DNA from: an uncultured Pelagimonas sp.
Lineage (GTDB): Bacteria; Pseudomonadota; Alphaproteobacteria; Rhodobacterales; Rhodobacteraceae
Length of the DNA stretch: 64,000 nucleotides
Assembly (NCBI GenBank): GCA_947499735.1
Contig: CANMPP010000001.1
Span: forward strand, 1,116,001-1,180,000
Direction of reading: 5' to 3'
Shown: one piece after another, positions 34,464 to 43,437 of the stretch
How positions within the stretch are numbered: position 1 is the first letter of the stretch
Layout: each line of letters opens with the position of its first letter
The notes under the pieces: model-generated
What the model saw: the letters and a program-made list of their open reading frames with translations, nothing else
What the model was told of the DNA's origin: nothing
The model's database searches: none
Program-made: the position numbers and the translations under genes

Positions 34464-35245
34464 CGGACAGCCCCGTAAAAACACTCCGCCGTGGCGCGGT
34501 TCTTGAGGTCACATTGGATCGACCAAAAGCCAACGCCATCGATCTGGAAACCAGCCGCTTGATGGGGGAAACTTTTGCCGCGTTTCGCGATGATCCTGAA
34601 TTACGCATCGCGATCATCACTGGCGCGGGCGAAAAGTTCTTTTGCCCCGGCTGGGATCTAAAAGCGGCCGCCGATGGCGATGCGGTTGATGGCGATTATG
34701 GCGTCGGTGGCTTTGGCGGATTGCAAGAACTGCGTGGCATGAACAAGCCAGTGATTGCAGCCGTCAATGGTATCTGTTGCGGTGGCGGTCTGGAATTGGC
34801 CCTGTCCTGCGACATGATTTTAGCTGCCGATCACGCAACATTTGCCCTGCCGGAAATTCGCTCAGGTACCGTGGCCGATGCGGCATCTGTCAAATTACCC
34901 AAACGCATCCCGTACCATATCGCGATGGAATTGCTGTTCACGGGACGTTGGTTTGACGCAGAAGAAGGCAAAGGCTGGGGACTGATCAACGCCATTCATC
35001 CCGCCACTGACCTAATGGATAAGGCGCGTGAAATGGCCGATCACATTGCATCCGGCCCACCGCTGGTCATGGCTGCCATCAAAGAAATCGTGCGCGAAGC
35101 GGAAGACATGAAATTCCAAGACGCCATGAACCGTATCACCAAAAGCCAGTTCGAAACGGTCGAACGGCTCTACACTTCAGAAGACCAACTAGAAGGCGCG
35201 CGGGCATTTGCCGAAAAACGCGACCCTGTTTGGAAAGGAAAATAA
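34460..35245 (+). CDS. caiD: crotonobetainyl-CoA hydratase (CaiD-like)
   Basis: Hydrates crotonobetainyl-CoA to L-carnitinyl-CoA; crotonase family, 261 residues. The oxyanion-hole region KFFCPGWDLKAAADGD and the segment AAVNGICCGGGLELALSCDMILAADHATFALPEIRSG are characteristic of CaiD; the Glu at ALPEIRSG stands where the crotonase acid/base lies. It overlaps the ligase gene by 4 bp and precedes the BKACE gene by 3 bp, so it is mid-operon. Confidence 0.88.
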   Translation: MTDSPVKTLRRGAVLEVTLDRPKANAIDLETSRLMGETFAAFRDDPELRIAIITGAGEKFFCPGWDLKAAADGDAVDGDYGVGGFGGLQELRGMNKPVIAAVNGICCGGGLELALSCDMILAADHATFALPEIRSGTVADAASVKLPKRIPYHIAMELLFTGRWFDAEEGKGWGLINAIHPATDLMDKAREMADHIASGPPLVMAAIKEIVREAEDMKFQDAMNRITKSQFETVERLYTSEDQLEGARAFAEKRDPVWKGK

Positions 35246-35248
35246 CCC

Positions 35249-36166
35249 ATGCCTTTGACCATGAACCGCAAAGTATTCATCACAGCAGCCATCACCGGAT
35301 CCGGCGGCACACAGGATCGTAGCCCCCATGTACCCCGGTCCCCCGAACAGATCGCCAATTCCGCGATTGATGCAGCAAAAGCAGGCGCTGCAATTGTGCA
35401 TTGTCACGTCCGCGATCCAGAAACAGGTGTCCCTTCGCGCGACACCGCGCTCTACCGCGAAGTCACCGACCGCATTCGCGATGCAGAGGTTGACGTTGTT
35501 CTAAACCTGACCGCTGGCATGGGCGGTGATATGGTGTTTGGCCCAACGGAAAGCCCATTGCCCGTCAACCCTGCTGGCACTGATATGGTTGGCGCAACCG
35601 AACGGATGCTGCACATCAAGGAATGTTTGCCAGAACTTTGCACGCTGGATTGCGGCACGATGAATTTCGCAGAAGCCGATTACGTCATGACCAACACACC
35701 GGGCATGCTGCGCGCGATGGGCCAGATGATGACGGATCTCGGTGTAAAACCCGAAATCGAAGCCTTCGACACAGGCCATCTTTGGTTTGCTAAAGAACTG
35801 GTCAAAGAAGGCATTCTGACTTCGCCCGCCCTAGTTCAGCTATGCATGGGCGTGCCTTGGGGCGCACCAAATGATCTGAACACATTCATGGCCATGGTCA
35901 ACAATATCCCCGAGGATTGGAATTGGTCCGCATTCTCTCTTGGTCGCGACCAGATGCCCTATGCCGCAGCTGCGGTTTTGGCAGGTGGCAACGTTCGCGT
36001 TGGACTGGAAGACAATCTGTTCCTTGAAAAAGGCGTGTTGGCAACCAACGCGCAACTGGTCGAAAAAGCCGCAACAGTCACCACCAATATGGGCGCGACG
36101 ATCATCGGACCGGATGAAGTCCGTGCACAGCTTGGCCTGACCAAACGTGCACCTGTAGGAGCGTAA
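35249..36166 (+). CDS. BKACE family enzyme, probable 3-dehydrocarnitine cleavage enzyme
   Basis: A zinc-dependent beta-keto acid cleavage enzyme of 305 residues. With acetyl-CoA it should split 3-dehydrocarnitine into betainyl-CoA and acetoacetate. Zinc ligands His51 and His53 lie in AAIVHCHVRDPETG; later conserved parts are LNLTAGMGGDM, LDCGTMNF, EIEAFDTGHLWFAKELV and VGLEDNLFLEKG. The family includes the 3-keto-5-aminohexanoate enzyme of lysine fermentation, but placement directly before carnitine dehydrogenase fixes the likely substrate. The gap to that gene is 3 bp. Confidence 0.9.
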   Translation: MPLTMNRKVFITAAITGSGGTQDRSPHVPRSPEQIANSAIDAAKAGAAIVHCHVRDPETGVPSRDTALYREVTDRIRDAEVDVVLNLTAGMGGDMVFGPTESPLPVNPAGTDMVGATERMLHIKECLPELCTLDCGTMNFAEADYVMTNTPGMLRAMGQMMTDLGVKPEIEAFDTGHLWFAKELVKEGILTSPALVQLCMGVPWGAPNDLNTFMAMVNNIPEDWNWSAFSLGRDQMPYAAAAVLAGGNVRVGLEDNLFLEKGVLATNAQLVEKAATVTTNMGATIIGPDEVRAQLGLTKRAPVGA

Positions 36167-36169
36167 ACC

Positions 36170-37591
36170 ATGAAAGCAGCAATCATTGGTGGTGGCGTCA
36201 TTGGCGGTGGTTGGGCCGCGCGGTTTCTTTTGAACGGCTGGGACGTTGCGGTGTTTGACCCAGATCCAGAAGCCGAACGTAAGATTGGCGAAGTTCTGGA
36301 CAATGCGCGCGCCTCCCTGCCCGGTCTTTATGACCGCGCCCTGCCCAGCGAAGGAAGTTTAAGTTTCCATTCCGACATGTCGGAAGCGGTTGCCGATGCT
36401 ATGTGGGTGCAGGAAAGCATCCCAGAGCGTATCGATATCAAGCATAAGGTGCTGGGTAGCCTATCGGACATCATGTCGGACGGGGCGATCCTAGGGTCTT
36501 CAACATCCGGTTTCAAACCGTCTGAGTTAAATGCAGAAGGCGCACGCGCCATCGTTGCACATCCGTTTAACCCGGTTTATCTCTTGCCACTCATCGAATT
36601 GGTTGGGGATGACAAAACCTGCGACAAAGCGGCGGAAATTTTGAAATCTATTGGTTTCTTTCCCCTGAAATTACGCAAGGAGATCGATGCGCATATCGCA
36701 GACCGTTTCCTAGAAGCCGTTTGGCGCGAAGCCTTGTGGCTGGTCAAAGACGGCATCGCGACCACCGAAGAAATTGACGAAGCGATCCGCATGGGCTTTG
36801 GCATCCGCTGGGCGCAAATGGGACTTTTCGAAACATATCGGATTGCTGGTGGCGAAGCAGGCATGAAGCACTTTATGGCACAGTTCGGCCCCTGTCTTCA
36901 GTCGCCTTGGACCAAGTTGATGGATGTTCCTGAATTCACGGATGAGCTGGTCGACCTGATCGCGGGCCAGTCTGATGCGCAATCGGGGCATTTGTCGATC
37001 CGTGAACTAGAACGCCTGCGCGATGACAATATCGTCGCAATGCTGCGCGGCCTAAAGCGTACCAAAACCGGTGCCGGTGGTGTGATCGTCGCACATGAGT
37101 CCCTGCTTGCCGACAATGGTGAACAAGATGGATTGCCAATCACAGGCAAATACAAAATTCCGACCAGCTGGACCGATTATAACGGCCATATGAACGAAAC
37201 GCATTATTTGGAGGCCGGATCAAAAGCGACAGACGCCTTTATGACCCTCATCGGCGCGGATGAGGCATATCTCGCTTCGGGCAACAGTTATTTCACGGTT
37301 GAAAGCCACGTGCGCTATCTTGACGAGGTTCTGGCGGGCGAAGAAATCACGGTAACTACCCAAGTTATTGGTGGCGCAGGAAAGAAAATGCATTTGTTCC
37401 ATCGCATTTTCCGACAAGATGGAACACTGGCAGCAACGGTTGAAACCATGCTTTTGCATGTCAGCCTGAAAACCCGGGCGTCGACCTTGCCAGAAGCAAC
37501 AGTTGCAGACAGTTTGGCCAAGTTCGCAACCGCGCATGCAGACCTAGAACAAGACGGTGTTGGACGCGCCATCGGTCAAAAGCGTATTTGA
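36170..37591 (+). CDS. lcdH: L-carnitine 3-dehydrogenase fused to a betainyl-CoA thioesterase
   Basis: A two-domain protein of 473 residues. Residues 1-~310 are a 3-hydroxyacyl-CoA dehydrogenase-type enzyme: the NAD motif GGGVIGGGWAARFLLNGWDVAVFD, and SSTSGFKPSEL and VAHPFNPVYLLPLIELV further on. They oxidise L-carnitine to 3-dehydrocarnitine. Residues from ~325 form a hot-dog thioesterase (TSWTDYNGHMNETHYLEAGSKA) that would free glycine betaine from betainyl-CoA. The two activities flank the BKACE step, so the fusion fits the pathway. It is the last gene of the operon. Confidence 0.9.
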   Translation: MKAAIIGGGVIGGGWAARFLLNGWDVAVFDPDPEAERKIGEVLDNARASLPGLYDRALPSEGSLSFHSDMSEAVADAMWVQESIPERIDIKHKVLGSLSDIMSDGAILGSSTSGFKPSELNAEGARAIVAHPFNPVYLLPLIELVGDDKTCDKAAEILKSIGFFPLKLRKEIDAHIADRFLEAVWREALWLVKDGIATTEEIDEAIRMGFGIRWAQMGLFETYRIAGGEAGMKHFMAQFGPCLQSPWTKLMDVPEFTDELVDLIAGQSDAQSGHLSIRELERLRDDNIVAMLRGLKRTKTGAGGVIVAHESLLADNGEQDGLPITGKYKIPTSWTDYNGHMNETHYLEAGSKATDAFMTLIGADEAYLASGNSYFTVESHVRYLDEVLAGEEITVTTQVIGGAGKKMHLFHRIFRQDGTLAATVETMLLHVSLKTRASTLPEATVADSLAKFATAHADLEQDGVGRAIGQKRI

Positions 37592-37921
37592 TCGCTAGAT
37601 ACGTAAAAACACCTGAACGGGAAACAAATGGCCGCACTATCGCCTAAAACGAAAGTGCGGCTAAATTCGTTGTAAATGTAGGTAAATTTTTAACAAATTT
37701 AATATAAAGACGTTGACTTAAATACGGTTTGAGCATCAAAATTTTGGCCAAAGAAAATTGTTCGCTCGCAAAAGACGCGTGAATGGGTGGTAAATGGTTT
37801 TTCTGGTTCAAAAATCACAGAGAAATTGCAGTTCTCGTGTGTCGTCGCAGCGCGACATTCAAATTACGAATAAAATTGTAGCAAGCCTTGCTCTTCTTAT
37901 ACCCTTCTCTGCCGGGGTCGT
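37592..37921. other. 330-bp intergenic region with a hairpin
   Basis: The region is AT-rich. An eight-pair hairpin (37631-37638 with 37654-37661, 15-base loop) lies 40 bases past the carnitine operon and may act as its terminator, although no T run follows. TTGACT at 37711 could be a -35 for the kinase gene, but no good -10 is in place. No small gene is evident. Confidence 0.5.
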
Positions 37922-40171
37922 ATGAAGACAATTCTAAGTCCGTTTCCCAATTCGGAAACATCCAAAGCTCTAGCTTCACACAAGCGCGCAATGAGAACGG
38001 CACAACGTTCTATCATTGTTCTATGCCTACTTGCCGTTTTGTCACTTGGCTTTACCGGGATCTCTCATTATCGAATTTCAATAGCAAATAGTGCTGCCCG
38101 GCTTTTGCAAAGCTATGAAGTTGCTTGGTCAAAATTATTGGGCAAGGCCTATCTTTTATATGATCTTGATAAACTGTCTCTGCCGCCTGAAGATGTGGCA
38201 GACCTCATTCATGCATCCATCATTGAAGAGTTCGACGACATTCTAATTCAACGGGAAACAGTCAACGCGCTTTGCATGACAAAGCTGACTGAAGACATTC
38301 ATGCTTTTTTCTCTAAAGAATGCGGCCCGTCACCTGATATTTCGCAATCGGCGCTCAGTTTTGTCGCAGAGATCTATTTTTTGCCTGCAGACCAATTGGT
38401 TACACATTTCGAAACCCGACGAGAACTGTTGCCAAGAAATATCCGAACAAGGATCGCCCTTTCAGACCTCAGCATCGCGCAACATAAAATTACGGAAAAA
38501 ATTCAGCTGCGCGAACGTATTCTCCGCGTTATGAACGTCGCTCTTTCGTTTTTGATTTTCGCGATTTCTTGGATTTTTTGGCGTTTTCAAATTTCACCGA
38601 GCATCGCAAAGATGGATTCGGCACTTCATAATATTTCAACCCGAGAAAGCTTTTTACGATCCACAATGGGGTCAATCGAAGATGCGGTTATCATCTGCAC
38701 GCCGGACGGATCTGTATTGACCTGCAATTTGTCAGCGGAACAATTGATAAATTTGCCCCATCAGAAAATCGTTGGTCAGGCGTTTTTAGATGTTTTGCCT
38801 CTGCGCAATACCGCACATAAAATCGTAAAAGACATCCCATTCAAATCAGACGACACCTCGTCCAACATTTCACAATACTTCACGCTTGAAAAAGCAGGCG
38901 ACGCATCTTTTATCACTCTTGCGCTACGGATGTCCGTCATCAAAAACGAACACGGCGACAGGATCGGGGATTTATTGATCTTCACCGATGTGACGCAAGA
39001 ACAACGACACCGCGAAGCCCAAGAAACTGCATATAGGCTGCAATCTCTTGGTCAACTTTCGGCTGGCGTGTCTCACGATTTCAATAACTTGCTTGCCTCG
39101 ATCAGAGCCGCCGCGGAATTGGCAGCCCTTGATCAAGACCTTATGGAGCGCAACAACTACCTTGAGGCCATAATCAGTTCCGTGGATCGTGGTGCAGCTT
39201 TGACAGAACGGTTGCGTAGATTTGCAAAACCTGATTCTGCTCCACCGAAAGGGCCATGTGTCGCGTGGAATAGCTGCAATTCAGCGGTCAAAATTTTGCG
39301 GTCCACCCTGCCACAGAACATTTTGATCGATCTGAAACCCGACCAGCAGCAGCATCTTATTGCATGCGAAGAGACAACGTTGGAAAACGTGTTTGTAAAC
39401 TTGGGTTTGAATTCTGCGAATGCAATGCCGGATGGCGGGGTGATCACCGTCACGGTTACTGAAGCATCAGGGAAAGACATCGGTGTCCCTCTTGATCCGA
39501 ACCAACATTATGTCCGCATTGATTGGCACGACACAGGCCACGGCATTGACGATGAAACCATCAAACGTGTCTTTGATCCTTTCTATACAACACGTCGAAC
39601 AACAGGCGGAACAGGTCTAGGGTTGTCGATCGCAGCAAGCGCCATTCGCAGCTTCGACGGTCACATAATATGTCGTAGCCAAGTCGATGAATTCACCTGC
39701 TTTTCTGTTTTCCTGCCAAAATTGGACGGGCGAACGGTGGTTTCTGAACCGATCAAAACGCCCGCGTCCATGCCCTTTGCGACCAACAAGACGCTGCTGA
39801 TTGTGGATGATGAAGTGGATCTGACCACCTATATGAAGAAAAGCCTCGAACAGCACGGCGCGCAGGTTTACGCAACAAATAACGGGGAAGACGCTATAGA
39901 TTTGTATCGCCGACACGGTGCGGACATCGATTTGGTTTTGTTAGATCAAAACATGCCGGGCTTGCGGGGCTCTGATGTTGCGATCCATTTGCTAGATTCA
40001 CATCCAGATTGCAAAATCGCTGTTCTGACGGGGAATACGCCGGAAGACACAAAGAAGGATTTTGCCAATATTCCAGTCGCGGAATTTTTCTATAAGCCAA
40101 TTTCTCTGGATGTCTTGGTACGAGAGATCGACAAGATCGCTTCTTTGGATCACTCTTTGGCGGATTCTTAA
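37922..40171 (+). CDS. hybrid sensor histidine kinase/response regulator
   Basis: A membrane-bound hybrid kinase of 749 residues. TM1 is at about 30-50, a ~150-residue sensor part follows with no family I recognise, then TM2 at about 204-222, and a PAS domain at ~245-355 (GSIEDAVIICTPDGSVLTCN). The H-box has the phospho-acceptor His385 in GVSHDFNNLLASI, and the ATPase domain has NLGLNSANAMPDGG, HDTGHGID and GGTGLGLSIA. A C-terminal receiver follows (LLIVDDEVD, LVLLDQNMPG, FFYKPI). The DFNNLL type of H-box is common in cytoplasmically relayed kinases. No output protein is adjacent. It is followed after 17 bp by the sulfotransferase-like gene. Confidence 0.9.
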   Translation: MKTILSPFPNSETSKALASHKRAMRTAQRSIIVLCLLAVLSLGFTGISHYRISIANSAARLLQSYEVAWSKLLGKAYLLYDLDKLSLPPEDVADLIHASIIEEFDDILIQRETVNALCMTKLTEDIHAFFSKECGPSPDISQSALSFVAEIYFLPADQLVTHFETRRELLPRNIRTRIALSDLSIAQHKITEKIQLRERILRVMNVALSFLIFAISWIFWRFQISPSIAKMDSALHNISTRESFLRSTMGSIEDAVIICTPDGSVLTCNLSAEQLINLPHQKIVGQAFLDVLPLRNTAHKIVKDIPFKSDDTSSNISQYFTLEKAGDASFITLALRMSVIKNEHGDRIGDLLIFTDVTQEQRHREAQETAYRLQSLGQLSAGVSHDFNNLLASIRAAAELAALDQDLMERNNYLEAIISSVDRGAALTERLRRFAKPDSAPPKGPCVAWNSCNSAVKILRSTLPQNILIDLKPDQQQHLIACEETTLENVFVNLGLNSANAMPDGGVITVTVTEASGKDIGVPLDPNQHYVRIDWHDTGHGIDDETIKRVFDPFYTTRRTTGGTGLGLSIAASAIRSFDGHIICRSQVDEFTCFSVFLPKLDGRTVVSEPIKTPASMPFATNKTLLIVDDEVDLTTYMKKSLEQHGAQVYATNNGEDAIDLYRRHGADIDLVLLDQNMPGLRGSDVAIHLLDSHPDCKIAVLTGNTPEDTKKDFANIPVAEFFYKPISLDVLVREIDKIASLDHSLADS

Positions 40172-40188
40172 CGACCAAAGAGACACCC

Positions 40189-40908
40189 ATGTCGATCAAT
40201 ATTGCCTGCTGGTCAGGTCCCAGAAATCTTTCGACCGCCATGATGTACGCTTTTGGCGCGCGCGCTGATTGCCATGTCGCAGACGAACCTTTTTATGCCG
40301 CGTATTTGGCGGAAACTGGGTTTGACCACCCTATGGGGGCAGACATTCTTGCGCATGGTGAAACATCTGCGGCTAGGGTTGCAACAGTCTGCCGCTCAGC
40401 GCAGAGCACCCCCTATTTTTATCAAAAACATATGACACATCATATGCTTCCGGGCTTTGATAGAACTTGGTTTGAAGACGTGAAGCATGTGTTCCTGATC
40501 CGTCATCCGGCACGCGTGCTCGCCAGCTATGCCGCCAAACGAGAAAATCCAAACCTAGGCGATATCGGATTTATCCAACAAGCCGAAATTTTCGAACAGG
40601 TGCGTCAAGCAGGCCATTCAACAGCCGTGATCGACAGCTATGACATACGCTGCAACCCAAAGGCACAATTGGACCTCTTGTGCCAAGCCCTAGATATCCC
40701 ATTTGATCCAGCCATGCTGTCCTGGCCCAAAGGCGGGCATCCCCAAGACGGGGTTTGGGCGTCACATTGGTATGACGCGGTTCACAACTCGACCGGATTT
40801 GCAAAGCCAGAGGCAGATCTGCCAGATCTGCCCGCCGACTTACAGAGTGTCTGCGATCAGGCGCTCCCGATATACGAAGAGTTGCGGAACCACGCGCTCA
40901 TTGCCTAA
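40189..40908 (+). CDS. sulfotransferase-like domain protein
   Basis: A 239-residue protein with a P-loop-like opening, NIACWSGPRNLSTAMMYAFG, and a second conserved part, HVFLIRHPARVLASYAAK, as in PAPS-dependent sulfotransferases and the related branched-chain aminotransferase-associated proteins. It is short and lacks secretion signals, so it would act on a small molecule in the cytoplasm. The substrate is unknown. It lies 17 bp after the hybrid kinase gene and overlaps the end of the convergent ghrA-like gene by 4 bp. Confidence 0.75.
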   Translation: MSINIACWSGPRNLSTAMMYAFGARADCHVADEPFYAAYLAETGFDHPMGADILAHGETSAARVATVCRSAQSTPYFYQKHMTHHMLPGFDRTWFEDVKHVFLIRHPARVLASYAAKRENPNLGDIGFIQQAEIFEQVRQAGHSTAVIDSYDIRCNPKAQLDLLCQALDIPFDPAMLSWPKGGHPQDGVWASHWYDAVHNSTGFAKPEADLPDLPADLQSVCDQALPIYEELRNHALIA

Positions 40909-41840
40909 TAACCGCGACCCAATCGCTCCAAAGGGCGTTCGCCTGCGGCAATCTGGGCCAACCCGTCCCGCACAGTTTGAACCACTGTGCGGATTTCTGG
41001 CGCGCAGGCTGTGTGGGGGGTAACAACGATTTTCGGATGCGACCAAAACACATGTTCAGCAGGCAGTGGCTCTGTGCTGAAGACATCCAAAGATGCGCCG
41101 CCGATATGACCGCTTTCCAAAGCAGATAACAGATCTTGATCAACCAGATGTTGCCCGCGCCCCAACTGGACCAAACATGCACCTTCGGGCAGTTTGGCAA
41201 ACAGGTCTGCATTCAAAATCCCGTTTGTTTGATCCGTCAGTGGCAAAACATTGATCAGGATTTGGCAGCCCTTTAGAAATTCATCTTGGCCATCAAAATC
41301 AAAATGATCCACCCCCGGTTCAGGGTTATCCGGCATACTGCGCGACCAACAGGCGACATCATATCCTAAATGGACCAAGGCCGCAGCGATGGCGCGCCCC
41401 ATATGACCAAACCCCATGACACCGACCCGCACAATCCCAGGGGATCGGCTGGTTCGTGGACGATCCCAAAGCGCATTGGCCTGGTTTTCCAAATACTGCG
41501 TCATACCCCGGTGATGCCAAAGCACATGGAATGCGGCAAACCCTGCCATTTGCGTGGCCTGCGCCGGGTCATTGACCCGGAAGACAGGCATGCCTTCTGG
41601 CAAACTGGCACAAGACAGGATCGCGTCCACACCAGCACCTAAAGAAAACACCGCCTCGACATTGGGAAAGCGGTCAAACACCCCATCATCTGGCTTAAAT
41701 GTGACGATAAAACGAACCGCTTCTGGGTCTTCGATCTCGTCCTCAGGCAAAATTGTCAGTTCTGGTGCAAATTCTTTGAAAGCCGCACCAAAATGCAAAA
41801 ACACATCTACATAGCTGCAACTTGCAACACCTAACGTCAT
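40905..41840 (-). CDS. ghrA: glyoxylate/hydroxypyruvate reductase A
   Basis: A D-isomer-specific 2-hydroxyacid dehydrogenase of about 311 residues, GhrA type. The NAD(P) motif is VGVMGFGHMGRAIAAALVHLGYDVACWSRS, where Ser-Arg after the second strand favours NADPH. The catalytic Arg lies in VQLGRGQHL, the Glu in DVFSTEPLP, and the His in VTPHTAC. AGGAG 8 bp upstream sets the start. It lies 19 bp after the class II aldolase gene, so the pair are an operon facing away from the GntR regulator. Confidence 0.88.
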   Translation of the reverse strand: MTLGVASCSYVDVFLHFGAAFKEFAPELTILPEDEIEDPEAVRFIVTFKPDDGVFDRFPNVEAVFSLGAGVDAILSCASLPEGMPVFRVNDPAQATQMAGFAAFHVLWHHRGMTQYLENQANALWDRPRTSRSPGIVRVGVMGFGHMGRAIAAALVHLGYDVACWSRSMPDNPEPGVDHFDFDGQDEFLKGCQILINVLPLTDQTNGILNADLFAKLPEGACLVQLGRGQHLVDQDLLSALESGHIGGASLDVFSTEPLPAEHVFWSHPKIVVTPHTACAPEIRTVVQTVRDGLAQIAAGERPLERLGRGY

Positions 41841-41859
41841 TTCTATCGCTCCTGATTTT

Positions 41860-42618
41860 CTAGGCGGATGCAAGACCTAGCTCACGCAACATCGCGGCCC
41901 ATTCGGGGTCTTGTTTGCCCTCGACTTCCGCCATGTCGTCATACATTTCAAATTGTTTTGCAGTATGTTCCGCAACCTCTTCTGGAATTGGATCCGGCGT
42001 CAGCCCCATGGACAGCGCTGCAACTTGCGCTTTGCATGAATTTTCAAGATTGATTGCTTTTTTCACCGCTTCTGCAACCGAACGTCCCAATATCAGCGTA
42101 CCGTGGTTGCGCAAGAGCATGACGTTTTTATCGCCAAGATCTGCAACGATCCGTTCCCGTTCCGCCAAATCCAACGCAATGCCTTCATAGGTATGATAGG
42201 CAATGCGGTTGTGAAACTGTGCGGACCATTGGTTTAACGACAAAAGCCCCTCTTTCACCGAACTGACCGCCACACCGGCGACCGTATGATTGTGCAAGAC
42301 ACACACCGCATCATGGCGTGCCATATGAACAGCCGAATGAATGGTAAAACCAGCATCATTCACGCCAGCGCCGTAAGGGTCGTCAATCACAGCACCAGTT
42401 TCATCAATCGTAACCAGATTTTCAGGGGTCACTTCATCAAATCGCAATCCAAACGGGTTGAGCAAAAAGCGTTTTTCGCCATCGGGCCCATCAGGCATAC
42501 GCACAGAAATATGCGTGTAAATTCCATCATCCATGCCCTTTAGAGCAATATATTGATAAGCAGCCGCCAGATCGCGACGCATCGTTTGGATGTCAAAGTT
42601 TTGATGCCCGTCAGCCAT
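41860..42618 (-). CDS. class II aldolase/adducin family protein
   Basis: About 252 residues. The zinc site of the family is visible: HNHTV in VCVLHNHTVAGVAVSS and the histidine in LLRNHGTLILG; the substrate Glu probably lies in the region SVRMPDGPDGEKRFLLNPFGLRFDEVTPENLV. It would cleave a short sugar phosphate or a hydroxy-keto acid. The substrate is unknown, but the downstream GhrA partner suggests that glyoxylate or a hydroxypyruvate-like product is released. AGGGA precedes the chosen ATG; an upstream ATG at 42657 has no ribosome site. Confidence 0.82.
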   Translation of the reverse strand: MADGHQNFDIQTMRRDLAAAYQYIALKGMDDGIYTHISVRMPDGPDGEKRFLLNPFGLRFDEVTPENLVTIDETGAVIDDPYGAGVNDAGFTIHSAVHMARHDAVCVLHNHTVAGVAVSSVKEGLLSLNQWSAQFHNRIAYHTYEGIALDLAERERIVADLGDKNVMLLRNHGTLILGRSVAEAVKKAINLENSCKAQVAALSMGLTPDPIPEEVAEHTAKQFEMYDDMAEVEGKQDPEWAAMLRELGLASA

Positions 42619-42687
42619 GTTTGAATCCCTATCAAAGCAATCTCGTTGCGTCGACATAGAGGAATTTCATGCACGCCTGTCAAGTAA

Positions 42688-42699
42688 ATTGTCGACAAT
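42688..42699. promoter_or_regulatory. 12-bp palindrome, likely operator of the GntR regulator
   Basis: ATTGTCGACAAT is a perfect palindrome in the 126-bp gap between the divergent aldolase and GntR genes. TTGT-N2-ACAA is a common core for FCD-type GntR regulators. A second half-site, TCGACAA, follows at once (42699-42705). Confidence 0.65.
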
Positions 42700-42744
42700 C
42701 GACAAAATACGCTCTAGCCTGTTTAAAAACCAGGAGTCAGCACG

Positions 42745-43419
42745 ATGACCGCACAAGACAATTCGGCCTCTTTTGAAAAATTGGATAAGAACAGTCTTGT
42801 GCAACAGGTTGCTGACACATTGATCTCTGCGATTGTAAATGGGCGGCTGTCGCCTGGCGAAAAGCTGTCGGAATCTGTCATCGCAAAGCAGATGGGCATA
42901 TCCCGCGCCCCCGTTCGCGAAGCCGCAAGATTGTTAGAAAGCAAAGGGTTGCTAACCTACGAACCCAATCGCGGGTTCTTCATTCGCGCGATCACGGCCA
43001 AGGAACTGGACGACGTCTTTGAATTGCGGATCTTGATCGAAACCACCGCCATCGCCCGATTTGTCGCACAAGGGGCTGCCCCCTATATCCCGCTGCTTGA
43101 ACAGCAATTGGAGCAAATGGAATCCGACGCGCATCACACTGATACGCAGGCCCATATCCAAGGTGATCTTGAATTTCACCGCATCATTCTAAGCCATTGT
43201 GGAAATGCCCGTTTTCTCAGCACCTTCGAACAATTGGCGCAGGAAATTGAGCTTTCGGTGATGCTGATCGGCCAGTTATACGCCGACCCGCTTTTCTTGG
43301 CACAAAGCCATGTGCCTTTACTACAGGCAATCAAAGTTGGCGATGCAGACCTCGCCAAAGCCACCATGCAACGACATCTGCAAGAGGCCCGCGAACATGT
43401 TGTTTCTCAATTCACGTAA
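42745..43419 (+). CDS. GntR family transcriptional regulator, FCD subfamily
   Basis: A 224-residue regulator. The winged HTH is at about 18-80 (VADTLISAIVNGRLSPGEKLSESVIAKQMGISRAPVREAARLLESKGLL). The C-terminal FCD ligand domain (DDVFELRILIETTAIARFVAQG, EFHRIILSHCGNARF, HVPLLQAIKVGD) has histidines and an aspartate placed to bind a metal and a carboxylate ligand. It is divergent from the aldolase-ghrA pair and starts a rightward set with the deacetylase-like and aminotransferase genes. The palindrome upstream probably serves both directions. Confidence 0.9.
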   Translation: MTAQDNSASFEKLDKNSLVQQVADTLISAIVNGRLSPGEKLSESVIAKQMGISRAPVREAARLLESKGLLTYEPNRGFFIRAITAKELDDVFELRILIETTAIARFVAQGAAPYIPLLEQQLEQMESDAHHTDTQAHIQGDLEFHRIILSHCGNARFLSTFEQLAQEIELSVMLIGQLYADPLFLAQSHVPLLQAIKVGDADLAKATMQRHLQEAREHVVSQFT

Positions 43420-43437
43420 TGATCGAAAAGACATCCA

